A stretch of DNA of 13,949 bases from the NCBI GenBank assembly GCA_017882405.1, contig JADGPO010000176.1:1-13949 (forward strand). The letters are read 5' to 3'. The DNA is from Solirubrobacteraceae bacterium. Lineage in GTDB: Bacteria; Actinomycetota; Thermoleophilia; Solirubrobacterales; Solirubrobacteraceae. The position numbers and the translations under genes are program-made. Positions 13,094 to 13,949 of this stretch are shown here, one piece after another (position 1 is the stretch's first letter; each line of letters opens with the position of its first letter). The notes beneath the pieces were generated by a model. That model did no database searches. It was given only the letters and a program-made list of their open reading frames with translations, and was not told the origin of the DNA.

Positions 13094-13948
13094 CTAGGCG
13101 CTGACGGCCACGCGGTCGGCCGAGTCCTCCTCGGCCTCGCGGGTGACCGCCAGCAGCACGTCGGCCGCCCGCACGATCGCCGGGAACTGCTCGGCGGGGT
13201 CCTTGGGCACCCGCACCGAAAGCTGCGACTTGCCCGACTCGTACAGCGCCTCCGGGATCTGGGCGCGGATCTTCTTGGCGCGGGCGGAGTCCAACTCGAT
13301 CGGCGTCACCGCCAGTCGGTCGCTGCGCACGGTCACCGCCGTCGCCCCCGCCTGGCCGAGCTTGATCCGCGCCTGCTGGAGCAGGATCAGGTTGCGTAGC
13401 GGGTCGGGCTCCGGTCCAAAGCGGTCCTCCAGTTCCTCGCGCAGCTCCATCAGCTCGGACACCTGACGGGCGCCGGCGATCCGCCGGTGGACCTCGACCT
13501 TGGCCTGCTCGTAGGGCACGTAGTCAGACGGCACGTAGGCATCGACGTTGACGTCCAGGCGGACCGGCTCCCAGTCCTCGGAGGCGCCGCCACCGTCGGC
13601 GTCCGCAGCCGCCACGGCCTCGTCGAGCATCTGCATGTACAGCTCGAAGCCGAGCGCCGCCACGTGCCCGGACTGCTCGTCGCCCAGCAGGTTGCCGGCG
13701 CCGCGCAGCTCCAGGTCGCGCATCGCGATCTTGAACCCGGCGCCCAGCTCGGTGTAGTCGCTCAGAGCTGAAAGTCGCTGGGCCGCCTCCGGCGTCAGGG
13801 CAGCCGCTGAGGGGTACAGCAGATAGGCATACGCGCGCTCGCGCGAGCGTCCCACCCGGCCGCGGATCTGGTACAGCTGGGAGAGGCCGAAGGCGTCCGA
13901 GCGCTCGACGATCAGCGTGTTGGCCTGCGGGATGTCGATCCCCGACTC
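13094..13948 (-). CDS. mfd: Mfd transcription-repair coupling factor, C-terminal part (5' end outside window)
   Basis: Mfd is an ATP-driven translocase that pushes stalled RNA polymerase off DNA lesions and recruits UvrA. Only the last 284 residues are here; the frame runs out of the right edge. Visible are ESGIDIPQANTLIVERSD, helicase motif VI in QLYQIRGRVGRSRERAYAY, the translocation motif with RDLELRGAGNLLGDEQSGHVA typical of Mfd and RecG, and the regulatory D7 (TRCF) domain from about VRLDVNVDAYVPSDYVP to the end. D7 includes RELEDRFGPEPDPLRNL-type sequence (LREELEDRFGPEPDPLRNLI). The end at TAG 13094 is natural, so the missing part is only the N-terminal 800 or so residues expected for the family. 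The parvulin gene follows after 76 bases. Confidence 0.97.
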   Translation of the reverse strand, partial: ESGIDIPQANTLIVERSDAFGLSQLYQIRGRVGRSRERAYAYLLYPSAAALTPEAAQRLSALSDYTELGAGFKIAMRDLELRGAGNLLGDEQSGHVAALGFELYMQMLDEAVAAADADGGGASEDWEPVRLDVNVDAYVPSDYVPYEQAKVEVHRRIAGARQVSELMELREELEDRFGPEPDPLRNLILLQQARIKLGQAGATAVTVRSDRLAVTPIELDSARAKKIRAQIPEALYESGKSQLSVRVPKDPAEQFPAIVRAADVLLAVTREAEEDSADRVAVSA

Positions 13949-13949
13949 G

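Overview
The window reads as a chromosomal segment of a very GC-rich actinobacterium. The block mfd – parvulin lipoprotein – mazG – eno – ftsB (minus strand, right half) matches the order known in Actinobacteria such as Mycobacterium. The stand-alone csrA, the selD gene, the Ser/Thr-rich lipoproteins and the many leaderless starts suggest the deep-branching Thermoleophilia (Solirubrobacterales: Conexibacter, Solirubrobacter, Patulibacter). That assignment is inference. I see no insertion sequence, integrase, phage gene, CRISPR array, tRNA or rRNA. Coding density is high and no gap between genes exceeds about 200 bases.

Layout, left to right. Positions 1-228 hold the Thr/Pro tail of a gene that begins outside the window, followed by csaA (+). 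A cupredoxin-like lipoprotein (-) and a GT4 glycosyltransferase (+) are divergent from a 17-base gap that may hold one two-way promoter. Next comes a minus-strand operon: a 111-aa unknown protein, a UPF0173 metallo-hydrolase and a free-standing Lrp/AsnC ligand-binding domain. selD (+) is divergent from that operon. A zinc-ribbon rhomboid homologue (-) lacks every catalytic residue, and a YbdK-type carboxylate-amine ligase (-) lies upstream of it. A DUF2090 aldolase-like gene (+) and an 81-aa one-helix membrane protein (+) follow. csrA (-) is divergent from a gene for a protein with an arginine-glycine (RGG) box (+). The right end is the long minus-strand block: mfd (5' end missing), parvulin lipoprotein, mazG, eno, ftsB and a 113-aa unknown protein.

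How the genes relate. The right-hand block combines transcription-coupled repair (Mfd), an exported foldase, nucleotide-pool cleaning (MazG), glycolysis (enolase) and division (FtsB). mazG abuts the foldase gene with no gap, and eno overlaps mazG by ATGA. In the middle, two putative RNA-binding proteins (CsrA and the RGG-box protein) share a 195-base divergent region. Several genes (lipoprotein, rhomboid homologue, 81-aa protein, possibly the glycosyltransferase) show a TANNNT-like -10 box exactly 6 bases before the start codon, the geometry of leaderless mRNAs. Genes with a clear Shine-Dalgarno (selD, DUF2090, csrA) lack that geometry; where a -10 box can be proposed (DUF2090, csrA) it lies more than 20 bases before the start.

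The strongest candidates for something undescribed are the catalytically dead zinc-ribbon rhomboid, the csrA/RGG-box divergent pair, and the compact two-way leaderless promoter at 1124-1140.
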